Under the pieces are notes generated by a model that was given only the letters and a program-made list of their open reading frames with translations, searched no databases and was not told the DNA's origin. This document shows, piece after piece, positions 43,805 to 53,088 of a DNA stretch of 64,000 nucleotides (positions within the stretch are counted from its first letter, which is position 1; every line of letters begins with the position of its first letter). The stretch covers positions 186,001 to 250,000 of the forward strand of contig JAHLLA010000002.1 in the NCBI GenBank assembly GCA_020444415.1, read 5' to 3'. Position numbers and translations under genes: made by a program. Source of the stretch: Bacteroidota bacterium (lineage in GTDB: Bacteria; Bacteroidota; Bacteroidia; Bacteroidales; F082).

Positions 43805-44431
43805 ATGCAAAAACAAGTTTCAAATAAAGAAATAGAAGCCCTGCAGGCCATCAGAAGCTACCTGATGAAACACGGCAAAATGCCCAGCGTGAGGGAACTG
43901 ATGAAAGAGCTTCATTATAAATCACCCCGGTCTGCATCCGTTGTCATGCAAGGGCTTATTGATAAAGGTATCTTAAAGAAGAAGACAGACGGCAGCACCC
44001 AACTCATGCAATATGAAATCAATGAATTTGGAGATATGCCACAGGAGCAAACTGTAAAAGTACCTTTACTTGGCACTGTTACATGCGGTTTACCCATTCT
44101 TTCAGAAGAAAATATTGAAGCAGAACTCGCCGTTTCCACCAAAGTAGCCAAGCAACCCGGAACCTATTATTTATTACGAACCCAGGGAGATTCGATGAAT
44201 CAAAAAGGCATTCATGATGGCGACCTCGTGCTGGTAAAACACCAGAATAATGCCGATAACGGGGATACGGTAGTGGCCTTAATAGATGATGAGGTGACCA
44301 TAAAAGAGCTGAGGGTGAACAATGACAATGTGGTATTGCTTCCGCGATCTTCCAACAAAACACATATGCCGATCATTCTTTCTAAAGATTTCGTAGTACA
44401 GGGCGTGGTTGTTTCTGTAATTCCTATGTAG
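43805..44431 (+). CDS. lexA: LexA/UmuD-like self-cleaving transcriptional repressor
   Basis: 208 residues from the ATG at 43805; an in-frame ATG two codons earlier overlaps the -7 box. The N-terminal winged HTH (about 5-62) has MPSVRELMKELHYKSPRSA. The C-terminal S24 domain has a cleavage site Cys94-Gly95 (TVTCGLPIL), catalytic Ser130 (TQGDSM) and Lys167 (VTIKELR). The Cys-Gly bond is the UmuD type; classical LexA has Ala-Gly. RecA-stimulated cleavage would release repression of the two polymerase genes that follow (gaps of 11 and 3 bases) and of lexA itself. Confidence 0.9.
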   Translation: MQKQVSNKEIEALQAIRSYLMKHGKMPSVRELMKELHYKSPRSASVVMQGLIDKGILKKKTDGSTQLMQYEINEFGDMPQEQTVKVPLLGTVTCGLPILSEENIEAELAVSTKVAKQPGTYYLLRTQGDSMNQKGIHDGDLVLVKHQNNADNGDTVVALIDDEVTIKELRVNNDNVVLLPRSSNKTHMPIILSKDFVVQGVVVSVIPM

Positions 44432-44442
44432 TCAAGCCTGAA

Positions 44443-45633
44443 ATGGACAGATCCATTGTACATATCGACCTGGATACCTTTTTTGTATCGGTAGAGCGCC
44501 TGCTCGACTCGCGCCTCAACAACAAGCCTGTGCTGGTAGGTGGCACGAATGGGAGGGGGGTTGTGGCTGCATGCAGCTACGAAGCCCGCCGATACGGTAT
44601 TCACTCGGCCATGCCTATGGGAATGGCGCAAAAGCTGTGCCCAGAAGCCATTGTGATCAGGGGTGATGGCGGTATGTACAGCAAATTCTCCAATATGGTA
44701 ACCGACATCATCAATGAAGATTCGCCCCTATACGAAAAATCCTCTATCGATGAATTTTATATTGACGTAAGTGGCATGGACCGGTTTTTCGGCACCTATA
44801 AATGGGCCTGCGAACTTCGCGAGAAGATCATCAAAGAAACGGGTCTGCCCATTTCATTTGGCCTGTCGACCAATAAAACCGTTGCCAAAGTAGGCACCAG
44901 CGAGGCCAAGCCCAATAACCACATCAACATTCCCAAGGGCTTCGAAAAAGGCTTCCTGGCACCTTTGGCCGTAAAAAAAATCCCGATGGTGGGCGATAAA
45001 AGCTATAAAATGCTTTTAAGCATGGGCGTCAAATATGTGAAGACTGTGCAGGAGATTCCCATAGAACTTATGGAAAGCATCATGGGAAAAAACGGGATCG
45101 TATTATGGAAAAAAGCCCAGGGTATCGACAATACGCCCGTTGAGCCTTATAACGAGCGTAAATCCATCTCTTCTTCCATCACGCTCGAAAAGGATACCAT
45201 TGACACCCGGCAGCTAAAGAATATTTTAACAGCTATGGCCGAAAAGCTGGCTTTCCAACTCAGGAACGAACAAAAACTGACTTCAGTGGTTACCGTAACC
45301 ATTCGCTATTCCGATTTTGACACCCGTACGCGTCAATACCGCATTCCTTATACATCACTAGACCATACACTGATAAAAACCGTGATGAGCCTTTTCGACC
45401 AACTGTACGACAGGAGGCTGCTTGTACGTCTGGTGGGTGTTCGCTATAGCAGCCTGATATCAGGAAATTACCAGATGAACCTTTTTGAAGACACTTCGGA
45501 AATGATCAACCTTTACCAGGCCATGGACAGCATCCGAAACCGCTTTGGAAATACCGCCATAAGACGGGTTTCCACCCTGGGAAGCCGCATCAGAAACGGC
45601 GGAAGCCCATTCCAGGGAAACCTTTCAGCCTAA
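44443..45633 (+). CDS. Y-family translesion DNA polymerase (DinB/UmuC type)
   Basis: 396 residues. The palm residues are in HIDLDTFFVSVE and SSIDEFYIDVSG (the Asp-Glu pair). The fingers contain YEARRYGIHSAMP, followed by a helix-hairpin-helix region and a little-finger domain (about 245-350). Near the C-terminus YQMNLFED contains QMNLF, a fit to the beta-clamp-binding motif. It sits between a LexA-like repressor and a DnaE-type polymerase, so it is probably damage-inducible. Whether it acts as Pol IV, Pol V or a substitute for ImuB cannot be told. Confidence 0.92.
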   Translation: MDRSIVHIDLDTFFVSVERLLDSRLNNKPVLVGGTNGRGVVAACSYEARRYGIHSAMPMGMAQKLCPEAIVIRGDGGMYSKFSNMVTDIINEDSPLYEKSSIDEFYIDVSGMDRFFGTYKWACELREKIIKETGLPISFGLSTNKTVAKVGTSEAKPNNHINIPKGFEKGFLAPLAVKKIPMVGDKSYKMLLSMGVKYVKTVQEIPIELMESIMGKNGIVLWKKAQGIDNTPVEPYNERKSISSSITLEKDTIDTRQLKNILTAMAEKLAFQLRNEQKLTSVVTVTIRYSDFDTRTRQYRIPYTSLDHTLIKTVMSLFDQLYDRRLLVRLVGVRYSSLISGNYQMNLFEDTSEMINLYQAMDSIRNRFGNTAIRRVSTLGSRIRNGGSPFQGNLSA

Positions 45634-45636
45634 ACC

Positions 45637-48630
45637 ATGTTGCTCAACTGCCACACATATTACAGCTATAAGTATGGAACCATCTCCATAGAAGATCTCA
45701 TAAAAGAGGCGCTGGAAAGAAATTATGACTATCTCGTACTAACAGACATCAACAGCACATCAGCCAGTATCGATTTTGTACGGCAATGCCTGCTCAAAAA
45801 AATAAAACCCGTACTGGGCATTGATTTCAGGAATGGGGCGCAACAAAAATATATCGGTATTGCAAAGAACAATGAGGGATTCAGGGAACTGAATGAACAC
45901 TTAACACGACATCTTCGCGAATCATCCGATTTTACTGACCGGGCACCTGCATTCAAACAGGCATATGTAGTGTACCCTTTTAAAGAGTTTAATTACAATA
46001 AGTTACGAAGAAATGAATTTGTCGGTATACGCCCGTCAGAACTGAATAAACTACAATTTTCTGATTGGAAAAATCACCCGGATAAACTGCTTATCCTGCA
46101 TCCGGTAAGTTTTCGCAATAAGCGAGATTTCAATATTCACAGGCTGCTACGGGCCATTGACAACAATACTTTATTGAGCAAGCTGCCCAAAAGCGAAGAA
46201 GCACAACCCGATGAAATGATGCGCTCAGAGGATGAACTGGCAAATATTTTTAAGAACCATCCACAAATCATTGAAAATACAAAACAACTCATCGACAATT
46301 GCTCCATCCATTTCAAATTCAAAGGCTTTAAGAACAAAAAGAGTTTTACAGAGTCGCCCGAAGAGGACTTTGAGTTGCTGAAAAAAGAAGCTGAAAAAGG
46401 AATCGCCTACCGTTACAAAAACCCCACTAAGAAAGTCATTGACCGAATGAATAAAGAGTTAAAGATCATTCAGGAGATGGATTTCTGTTCCTATTTCCTC
46501 ATCAACTGGGACCTGGTGAAATATGCCCAGAGTCAGGGCGTGCACTATGTAGGACGGGGAAGCGGCGCCAATAGCATGGTGGCCTATCTGCTGCGCATTA
46601 CCGATGTCGATCCCATTGAACTGGACCTGTATTTTGAACGTTTTATCAACCCGGCACGTACATCACCACCTGATTTCGATCTTGATTTCTCTTCCCGCGA
46701 CCGCAACAAGATGACAAAATATCTTTTTGATAAATATGGCTGGGACAAAACAGCGCTTGTGGGTACCTATATTACCTTCCAGTATAAATCCATGATCCGT
46801 GAGCTTGGGAAAGTATTTGGCTTGCCTTCCAGCGATATTGAAAAACTACAGCGTACCAAAGACCTCAACAAACTGGATGACATCAGCAAACTCGTCATTA
46901 CCTACAGCCATTACATTCACGGATTTCCCAGCCATTTGAGTGTTCATTCCAGCGGCATCCTCATTTCAGAGGAACTGCTAAGCACCTACTCCGCTACTAT
47001 TCTGCCCCCCAAAGGCTTTCCAACCGTACATTTCAGCATGATTGAAGCTGAGGACATCGGCTATACCAAATTCGATATATTGGGGCAACGGGGTTTGAGT
47101 AAAATAGAAGATGCCGTAGCTATTGTGAAGGAAAATATCGGGCAGGAAATCGACATCCACGACATTCCCAAATTTAAAAAAGACGAAAAAGTGAAGCAAC
47201 TGCTAATGAAAGGCAAAACCATCGGTTGTTTCTATGTGGAATCGCCTGCCATGCGTATGCTGCTCAGGAAATTGGAAGCCGATGACTACATCCGGCTGGT
47301 AGCAGCCAGTTCCATCATCCGTCCGGGGGTAGCTAAAAGTGGCATGATGCGTGAATACATCCTGCGTTTCAGGGAAAAGGAGCGGAGGGAAGCCGCTCGT
47401 AAAGAGATCCCTGCATTCTACGATCTGCTGGCAGAAACTTATGGCGTAATGGTTTACCAGGAAGATGTGATCAAAGTGGCCCATTACTTTGCAGGTCTTA
47501 CGCTGGCAGAATCGGATGTGCTCCGCAGGGGCATGTCGTGGAAATTCAAACAACGCAACGAATTTGGCAGGATCAGGGATAAGTTCTTTTCAAATTGTGA
47601 GGATAGAAACTACCCGAAACACCTGGTGGAAAGGGTCTGGACACAGATTGAGAGTTTTGCCAACTATGCATTTTCAAAAGGCCATTCTGCTTCCTATGCT
47701 GTTGAAAGCTACCAGGCACTCTACCTAAAAGCACATTTTCCATTGGAATATATGGTAGCCACCATCAATAATGGCGGTGGTTTTTACCATACAGAACTGT
47801 ATGTACATGAAGCCCGCATGCATGGTGCTACGGTAGAGCCGCCCTGTGTAAATACAAGCGAAGCAAAAACCATTATCCGGGAAAAAACGATCTACCTGGG
47901 CCTGAGCATGCTGAAAAGCCTGGAAACAAATACGACCGCAAGCTTATTGGCAGAACGATACCGAAACGGGCCTTTTCAAAATTTGCGCGATTTCCTCAAA
48001 AGAGTGCCTATCTCATTGGAGCAATTGTCCATCCTGATCAGAATTGATGCCTTCCGTTTCACCGGAAAACCAAAGAAGGAACTGATGTGGGATGCCCATT
48101 TCCTGCTGTCCAAAACAAAGAAAACCACACCCGTCAAAACCTTGTTTTATGAAGCAGCAAAAGAATTTGTGATCCCGCCTTTGTATGCGCACACACTTGA
48201 AAGCGCCTATGATGAAATAGAACTTGTAGGCTTTCCGGTAGGTATTTCGCCATTTAAGTTGGTTGAAATGAACGGAGAAAGACATGTACCTGCCAGGAGG
48301 CTTCCAGAATTGGTCAACAGAAGGGTAGAGGTGATCGGTTACCTAATCCATGCAAAAAGAACGCGAACCACCAATGGAAAACAAATGACTTTTGGTACTT
48401 TTATCGATTATGAGGGTAACTGGATAGATACGGTACAGTTCCCGGAAATCACGGCAAGATACCCGTTTCGGGGTCCCGGTTGTTATAAAATAAAAGGTAA
48501 AGTAATTTCTGAATTTGGGTTTATAAGCATCGAGACATCAGAACTATACAGAATACCAACAATTAATATTGAAGAGCCTTCAACGAGGTTGAGGGTCAAC
48601 GATAAGAAGACCGTAATGCTTACGTACTGA
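45637..48630 (+). CDS. dnaE2: DnaE2/ImuC-type error-prone DNA polymerase III alpha subunit
   Basis: 997 residues, shorter than the replicative DnaE (about 1160 or more) and in the DnaE2 range. The N-terminal PHP domain starts NCHTYYSYKYGTISIEDL. The catalytic core has RGSGANSMVAYLLR, then DLYFERFINPARTSPPDFDLDF with the active-site aspartates, and a GHSASYAVESYQALYLK segment. A C-terminal OB domain is present (about 890-990). It starts three bases after the Y-family polymerase gene, in a lexA-dinB-dnaE2 operon. Expected role: damage-induced mutagenic synthesis. imuA is absent. Confidence 0.92.
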   Translation: MLLNCHTYYSYKYGTISIEDLIKEALERNYDYLVLTDINSTSASIDFVRQCLLKKIKPVLGIDFRNGAQQKYIGIAKNNEGFRELNEHLTRHLRESSDFTDRAPAFKQAYVVYPFKEFNYNKLRRNEFVGIRPSELNKLQFSDWKNHPDKLLILHPVSFRNKRDFNIHRLLRAIDNNTLLSKLPKSEEAQPDEMMRSEDELANIFKNHPQIIENTKQLIDNCSIHFKFKGFKNKKSFTESPEEDFELLKKEAEKGIAYRYKNPTKKVIDRMNKELKIIQEMDFCSYFLINWDLVKYAQSQGVHYVGRGSGANSMVAYLLRITDVDPIELDLYFERFINPARTSPPDFDLDFSSRDRNKMTKYLFDKYGWDKTALVGTYITFQYKSMIRELGKVFGLPSSDIEKLQRTKDLNKLDDISKLVITYSHYIHGFPSHLSVHSSGILISEELLSTYSATILPPKGFPTVHFSMIEAEDIGYTKFDILGQRGLSKIEDAVAIVKENIGQEIDIHDIPKFKKDEKVKQLLMKGKTIGCFYVESPAMRMLLRKLEADDYIRLVAASSIIRPGVAKSGMMREYILRFREKERREAARKEIPAFYDLLAETYGVMVYQEDVIKVAHYFAGLTLAESDVLRRGMSWKFKQRNEFGRIRDKFFSNCEDRNYPKHLVERVWTQIESFANYAFSKGHSASYAVESYQALYLKAHFPLEYMVATINNGGGFYHTELYVHEARMHGATVEPPCVNTSEAKTIIREKTIYLGLSMLKSLETNTTASLLAERYRNGPFQNLRDFLKRVPISLEQLSILIRIDAFRFTGKPKKELMWDAHFLLSKTKKTTPVKTLFYEAAKEFVIPPLYAHTLESAYDEIELVGFPVGISPFKLVEMNGERHVPARRLPELVNRRVEVIGYLIHAKRTRTTNGKQMTFGTFIDYEGNWIDTVQFPEITARYPFRGPGCYKIKGKVISEFGFISIETSELYRIPTINIEEPSTRLRVNDKKTVMLTY

Positions 48631-48671
48631 ATTAAAATCTCAAATGACAAAGAACAAAAAACAAATAATAA

Positions 48672-49040
48672 TCAATTGACCAAAAAGCAAATAACAAACC
48701 TTACGACCTGGAAGAAAGAACATTTCAATTTGCCAAAGAAATCAGGCTATTTGTAAAAACATTAGAAAAAAATATTGCAAATAATGAAGATATAAAACAA
48801 CTTATTCGTTCATCTGGTTCTATTGGTGCAAATTATATTGAAGCTAATGAAGCATTAAGTAAAAAGGATTTCTCTTTCCGGGTCAAAATTTGCAGGAAAG
48901 AAGCCAAAGAAAGCGTTTACTGGTGTCGGTTGATCAAGGAAACTAATACATCACTAAATATTGAGACTGCGGAAAAATTAATTCAGGAAGCTATTGAACT
49001 AAAAAAAATATTTTCTGCAATAATTGAGAAATCTAAATAA
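48672..49040 (+). pseudogene. Four-helix-bundle protein (23S rRNA intervening-sequence type), no ATG start
   Basis: An open frame of 122 codons encodes KPYDLEERTFQFAKEIRLF, SSGSIGANYIEANEALSK, FRVKICRKEAKESVYWCRL and IIEKSK, the four-helix-bundle (S23/IVP) family, usually about 120 residues. The frame has no ATG; it opens after a stop at 48669 and the only upstream ATG (48644) is in another frame. Either an ATT codon (48675) is used, or a one-base indel has destroyed the start. The flanks are AT-rich and carry related inverted stretches. The function of solo IVP proteins is not established. Confidence 0.75.
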
Positions 49041-49202
49041 GCGACTGTTCCTATTTAGAATTTAATTTTGGTGTTTATTAGGGCTTTACTATTTGATAAT
49101 TGTATATTGACTATTAAATCATAAGATTGATATTTTTAAATTTAATTATTGGAATTTATTTGTTATTTGAAATTTGTTTATTGATTATTAAATAGGGGAG
49201 TT

Positions 49203-50009
49203 ATGTGCGGACAATATGCCATCGTAAGTAAGATTGAAAAGATTGAAAAGCAATTCAATGTGGCTATGAAGGAAGGACTGGAATTTGAATCAAATAAGAT
49301 CATTGTTCCAGGTGCTAAGGGCCTGGTGATCACAGATGAAAACCCACGAATTATCCAGGATTTTACTTTTGGATTTACACCTTCATGGGCTGATAAGCTT
49401 AAATACATCATCAATGCCCGGGCTGAAGGAGACCACAATAAAGAGAATTCACCGGATTACACTGGCGGTAAAGGTATTATCAACAAACCTTTTTTCAGAA
49501 AAGCAATACGTTCAAAACGATGCCTCGTTATTGCAGATAGTTTTATTGAAAGTACCGGCAAAAAAGAACTTAAAAAATCGTACAATGTATATCTTAAAGA
49601 ACATGTGCGCCCAATTGCATTTGCGGGCATTTGGGATACATGGCAAAATAAGGACACAGGAGAAATCCATGACACATTTGCCATCATCACAACCCGCCCT
49701 AATCAGTTGATGCTAAAAATACCCCACGACCGCATGCCCGTAATTCTTAAACCGTCCTTATTTTCAAGGTATTTAAGTGTAAAAAGTCCGTTGAGTGATA
49801 TCACTGCCATGCTCGAACCGTATGATGCCCGTGAAATGAACACCTATGAAATTGCCACTTCATTTTATCAGAAGAGAAATAATGCCCGCGAAGCCCTGCA
49901 GCCTCATAGTCAGCGATTGGACAAGGAATACGATGTGAAACTAAAGCAGCAACTTAAATTATTTGGTATGGGTGAATCACCATCCAGGGAGAAGAAGGAT
50001 AATAGATAA
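49203..50009 (+). CDS. SRAP-domain protein (YedK/HMCES family)
   Basis: 268 residues. The catalytic cysteine is Cys2 (MCGQYAIV), exposed after Met removal. Other conserved parts are TPSWADKLKYIINARAEG, KRCLVIADSFIEST and the PHDRMPVIL segment with the catalytic histidine. Family members form a stable thiazolidine link to abasic sites in single-stranded DNA and shield them during replication. The usual ADGFYEW motif is altered to ADSFIES. Its position after the damage-inducible polymerases fits an SOS role. The 162 bases before it are AT-rich with no recognised promoter. Confidence 0.92.
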   Translation: MCGQYAIVSKIEKIEKQFNVAMKEGLEFESNKIIVPGAKGLVITDENPRIIQDFTFGFTPSWADKLKYIINARAEGDHNKENSPDYTGGKGIINKPFFRKAIRSKRCLVIADSFIESTGKKELKKSYNVYLKEHVRPIAFAGIWDTWQNKDTGEIHDTFAIITTRPNQLMLKIPHDRMPVILKPSLFSRYLSVKSPLSDITAMLEPYDAREMNTYEIATSFYQKRNNAREALQPHSQRLDKEYDVKLKQQLKLFGMGESPSREKKDNR

Positions 50010-50082
50010 TTGTTGTTTGTTAGGCTCTATTGGTTAGAAATTGTAAATTCCGAATAGCGATACCAAAAAGAAATATCAAATG

Positions 50083-50272
50083 ACAAGCACCAAATTTCAA
50101 ATAAATCACAATAATTCAAATTGCAATTTACGAAACCGTTTCAAACATTTGAAGATTGGCTTTTGGTGATTATTTGATGTTTGAATATTGTTTTTTGATG
50201 CTTAATTTATGAAAATTGCAGCTCATCCGAATTTGCAATTCGGATGTAAAAGATCGGAGATTTAAAATCTCC
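50083..50272. repeat. Inverted-repeat element and hairpins between the SRAP gene and tex
   Basis: An imperfect inverted repeat pairs the region from about 50083 (ATCAAATGACAAGCACCAAA) with the region ending about 50208 (TTTTGGTGATTATTTGAT). Two clean hairpins follow: CATCCGAATT/AATTCGGATG (50224-50246) and GGAGATTT/AAATCTCC (50256-50272). The last two may also serve as a 3' end for tex on the minus strand. Confidence 0.65.
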
Positions 50273-50292
50273 TGGAAAGCAAGCCAAAAAAA

Positions 50293-52416
50293 TTACTCAA
50301 GTTCCTTCATTGAAAGACTGATCCTTTTCCGTGGCACATCAACATCCAGCACCTTCACTTTTACATGTTGGTTCAGGCTTACATAATCGGCCGGATTGCT
50401 GATATATTCATTGGCAAGATGAGAAATATGCACCAAACCATCCTGTTTAACACCCACATCCACGAACGCTCCAAAATTGGTTATATTGGTAATGATGCCC
50501 GGTAATTCCATACCGATCTCCAGGTCGGTTACTTTATGGATGCCTTTTGCGAATTCAAATATTTCCGCTTTTTTCCGTGGATCCAGTCCGGGTTTTAACA
50601 ATTCCTTCCTGATGTCATTCAGGGTGGCCAGACCTGTATCATTTGTGACAAATTGTGCAAAATCAAGCTTATTGATCACTTCTTTATTGCCAATCAGATC
50701 AGCGACGGAAAGTCCTGCATGTTTGGCAATTTTTTCAACAACAATATAACTCTCAGGATGTACGGCACTGTTATCCAATGGGTTCTTACCATTTTTGATC
50801 CGTAAAAAGCCGGCACACTGCTCAAAAGCTTTGCTGCCCATCCGTGGCACTTTTTCTAATGTTTTCCTGGATTCGAAGGTGCCATTTTCATTCCTGTAAT
50901 CAATAATATTTTGTGCCAGTTGCGGCCCCAATCCAGATACATACCTCAGTAAATGTTTACTGGCCGTATTTACATCCACGCCCACCAGGTTTACACAACT
51001 TTCTACTACTGTATCGAGTGATTCTTTAAGTTGTTTCTGATCGACATCATGCTGGTACTGGCCGACACCAATGGATTTGGGTTCAATTTTCACCAGTTCG
51101 GCCAATGGATCCATAAGCCGCCTACCGATGGAAACTGACCCCCTGACAGTTACGTCATAATCAGGAAATTCTTCCCGTGCTTCGGGTGAAGCTGAATAAA
51201 TGGAAGCACCAGCTTCATTTACGATAAACACCAGTACATCATCCCTGAACCGTATCCTGCGTACCAGGTTTTCAGTTTCACGTCCGGCGGTGCCATTGCC
51301 AATAGCAATCGCCTCAATATTGTATTGCTGTACCAGGGTATTGATCTTGCTCATGGCCGGACCAGACTGCGATTGAGGCGGGTGGGGATAAATGGTATCA
51401 TTATGTAACAATTGCCCGTTTTCATCCAGGCATACAATCTTACAGCCTGTACGAAAACCCGGATCAATGGCCAAAATCCGTTTCTCACCAAGGGGTGCGG
51501 TTAAAAGTAGTTGTTTCAGGTTTTCAGCAAAGACTTTAATGGCATCTGTATCCGCTTTTTCTTTTGATGATGCGGCGAATTCATTTTCAATGGATGGGGA
51601 GAGGAGCCGCTTGTAACTATCCTTGACAGCAAGTTCTACTTGACCGTTCATATCATTGCGGATAAAGAAACGATTCAGCCTTTCCAGCGCATATTCCTCA
51701 GGAGGTCTGATATTGACTTTCAAATATCCTTCCTTTTCACCCCGCCGGATGGCCAGCAAACGATGTGATTTGCATCGGGCTAATTTTTCTTCATATGCAA
51801 AATAGTCGCTGTAGTTTTGCGCTTCCTCTTCCTTGCCTTTTACAACTTTCGCTGCAATAATCGCCTGGTTTTCAAAAAGCTGCCGGATCATCACCCTTGC
51901 TTTTTTGTTTTCGTTGATCCATTCGGCTATAATATCACGTGCACCCTGCAAAGCCGCATCTACCGAGTCAACATTTCCTTTCACAAATGAAGCTGCTCTT
52001 TCATTTATATTGGCTTCACGCTGCGCCATGATAATCTTTGCCAGGGGTTCCAAACCATTTTCCCTGGCTGCATCTGCTTTCGTTTTTCGTTTTTGTTTGT
52101 AAGGCAGATACAGGTCTTCTAATTCAGCTGCATCGTAAGAACTTTGTATGGCTGATTTTAACTCATTCGTTAGTTTTCCTTGTTCCTTTATGGCTTCCAG
52201 AATGGTTTCTTTCCGGCTTTCAATTTTTAATAATTTGTCGTTTACCGACTTTATTTGCCCGATTTGCACTTCGTCAAGGCTACCGGTAACTTCTTTCCTG
52301 TAACGGGCTATGAAAGGAATGGTATCATTTTCTGAAAGCAATGACAATGTTTTTTCAACCTGCGGAACAGAAATACCGGTTTCTGCTGATATTAAAGGAA
52401 TTAGGGTAGGGAACAT
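50293..52416 (-). CDS. tex: Tex-family RNA-binding transcription accessory protein
   Basis: 707 residues. Order of parts: N-terminal helical Tex domain (PFIARYRKEVTGSLDEVQI at about 34-52), YqgF/RNase H-like domain (ILAIDPGFRTGCKIVCLDE near 315), helix-hairpin-helix pair (LGPQLAQNIIDYRNENGTF, near 490) and a C-terminal S1 domain (GIITNITNFGAFVDVGVKQD, 630-705). Cytoplasmic and nucleic-acid binding; implicated in transcription termination and toxin-gene expression in other bacteria. Full length. Confidence 0.94.
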   Translation of the reverse strand: MFPTLIPLISAETGISVPQVEKTLSLLSENDTIPFIARYRKEVTGSLDEVQIGQIKSVNDKLLKIESRKETILEAIKEQGKLTNELKSAIQSSYDAAELEDLYLPYKQKRKTKADAARENGLEPLAKIIMAQREANINERAASFVKGNVDSVDAALQGARDIIAEWINENKKARVMIRQLFENQAIIAAKVVKGKEEEAQNYSDYFAYEEKLARCKSHRLLAIRRGEKEGYLKVNIRPPEEYALERLNRFFIRNDMNGQVELAVKDSYKRLLSPSIENEFAASSKEKADTDAIKVFAENLKQLLLTAPLGEKRILAIDPGFRTGCKIVCLDENGQLLHNDTIYPHPPQSQSGPAMSKINTLVQQYNIEAIAIGNGTAGRETENLVRRIRFRDDVLVFIVNEAGASIYSASPEAREEFPDYDVTVRGSVSIGRRLMDPLAELVKIEPKSIGVGQYQHDVDQKQLKESLDTVVESCVNLVGVDVNTASKHLLRYVSGLGPQLAQNIIDYRNENGTFESRKTLEKVPRMGSKAFEQCAGFLRIKNGKNPLDNSAVHPESYIVVEKIAKHAGLSVADLIGNKEVINKLDFAQFVTNDTGLATLNDIRKELLKPGLDPRKKAEIFEFAKGIHKVTDLEIGMELPGIITNITNFGAFVDVGVKQDGLVHISHLANEYISNPADYVSLNQHVKVKVLDVDVPRKRISLSMKELE

Positions 52417-52743
52417 GTGATCTTTAATTTGTCGTAAATGTAGCCATTCTATAGCAAAAGCCTTGTAAAATCAATTATTTATCTCACTATTCTATACTCA
52501 ACGTGGTCTCTAAATCACTGAAAATGTTATGCTTTAAATTATTTATTTTCATATTTTTATCAACTGCATGTATAAAAGCTTTACTTTCGCCACAGTTATT
52601 AACAGAATAGTATCTGAGTATATAAGTTCCCTTCAAGAAAAAATTTCCCTACACTTTTTAGTTTAGCCGAACCATTTGATCGAAAAGTTACTTGCAACGC
52701 AGCACTATTCAAACACATTAAATTATTTTTAAATTTTAAGTAA
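52417..52743 (+). promoter_or_regulatory. Upstream region of the second cold-shock gene
   Basis: A 327-base gap between divergent genes. TACTTTCG (52582-52589) is a fair -7 box and would give a leader of about 150 nt, in line with the long leaders of many cold-shock mRNAs. TAGTTTAG (52659-52666) is a weaker alternative. No coding frame or repeat is seen. Confidence 0.35.
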
Positions 52744-52935
52744 ATGAAAGAAGGAACAGTAAAATTTTTCAACAGATCCAAAGGATTTGGTTTTATCGAG
52801 CCAGCAGATAAAGGTGCTGACATTTTTGTACACCAAAACGGACTGATTGACGAAATTCAAGAAAACGACAAAGTTAAATTTGACGTTGAACAAGGAAAAA
52901 AAGGCTTAAACGCCATCAATGTTGAGGTTATTTAA
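52744..52935 (+). CDS. Cold-shock domain protein (CspA family), second copy
   Basis: 63 residues; RNP1 KGFGFIE and RNP2 IFVHQN. It shares the fold and length of the protein at 37599 but differs at many positions, so it is not a recent duplicate. Stand-alone gene with its own terminator. Confidence 0.95.
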   Translation: MKEGTVKFFNRSKGFGFIEPADKGADIFVHQNGLIDEIQENDKVKFDVEQGKKGLNAINVEVI

Positions 52936-52960
52936 TTAACCCATATAAAATTGAAAACTT

Positions 52961-52989
52961 AAAGCTACCCGTAAGGGTGGCTTTTTTTG
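52961..52989 (+). terminator. Intrinsic terminator of the second cold-shock gene
   Basis: AAAGCTACCC (52961-52970), loop GTAA, GGGTGGCTTT (52975-52984, one G-U pair), then a T-run. Confidence 0.9.
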
Positions 52990-53088
52990 TTATGGGATTT
53001 CCATACAAATTGTCTTATAATTTATATTATGTTAAATAGTAATTGTAAAATATAAGGGAAGCAATTAAAACTACTTCCCTTTTTATTT

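Noticed and set aside
44443-48630. Standard imuA-imuB-dnaE2 cassette
   Set aside because: No imuA-like gene precedes the polymerase, and the Y-family protein keeps its catalytic Asp-Glu pair, unlike typical inactive ImuB.
48644-48678. Short ATG-initiated frame upstream of the IVP gene as its true start
   Set aside because: It stops at TGA after 11 codons and is out of frame with the IVP coding sequence.
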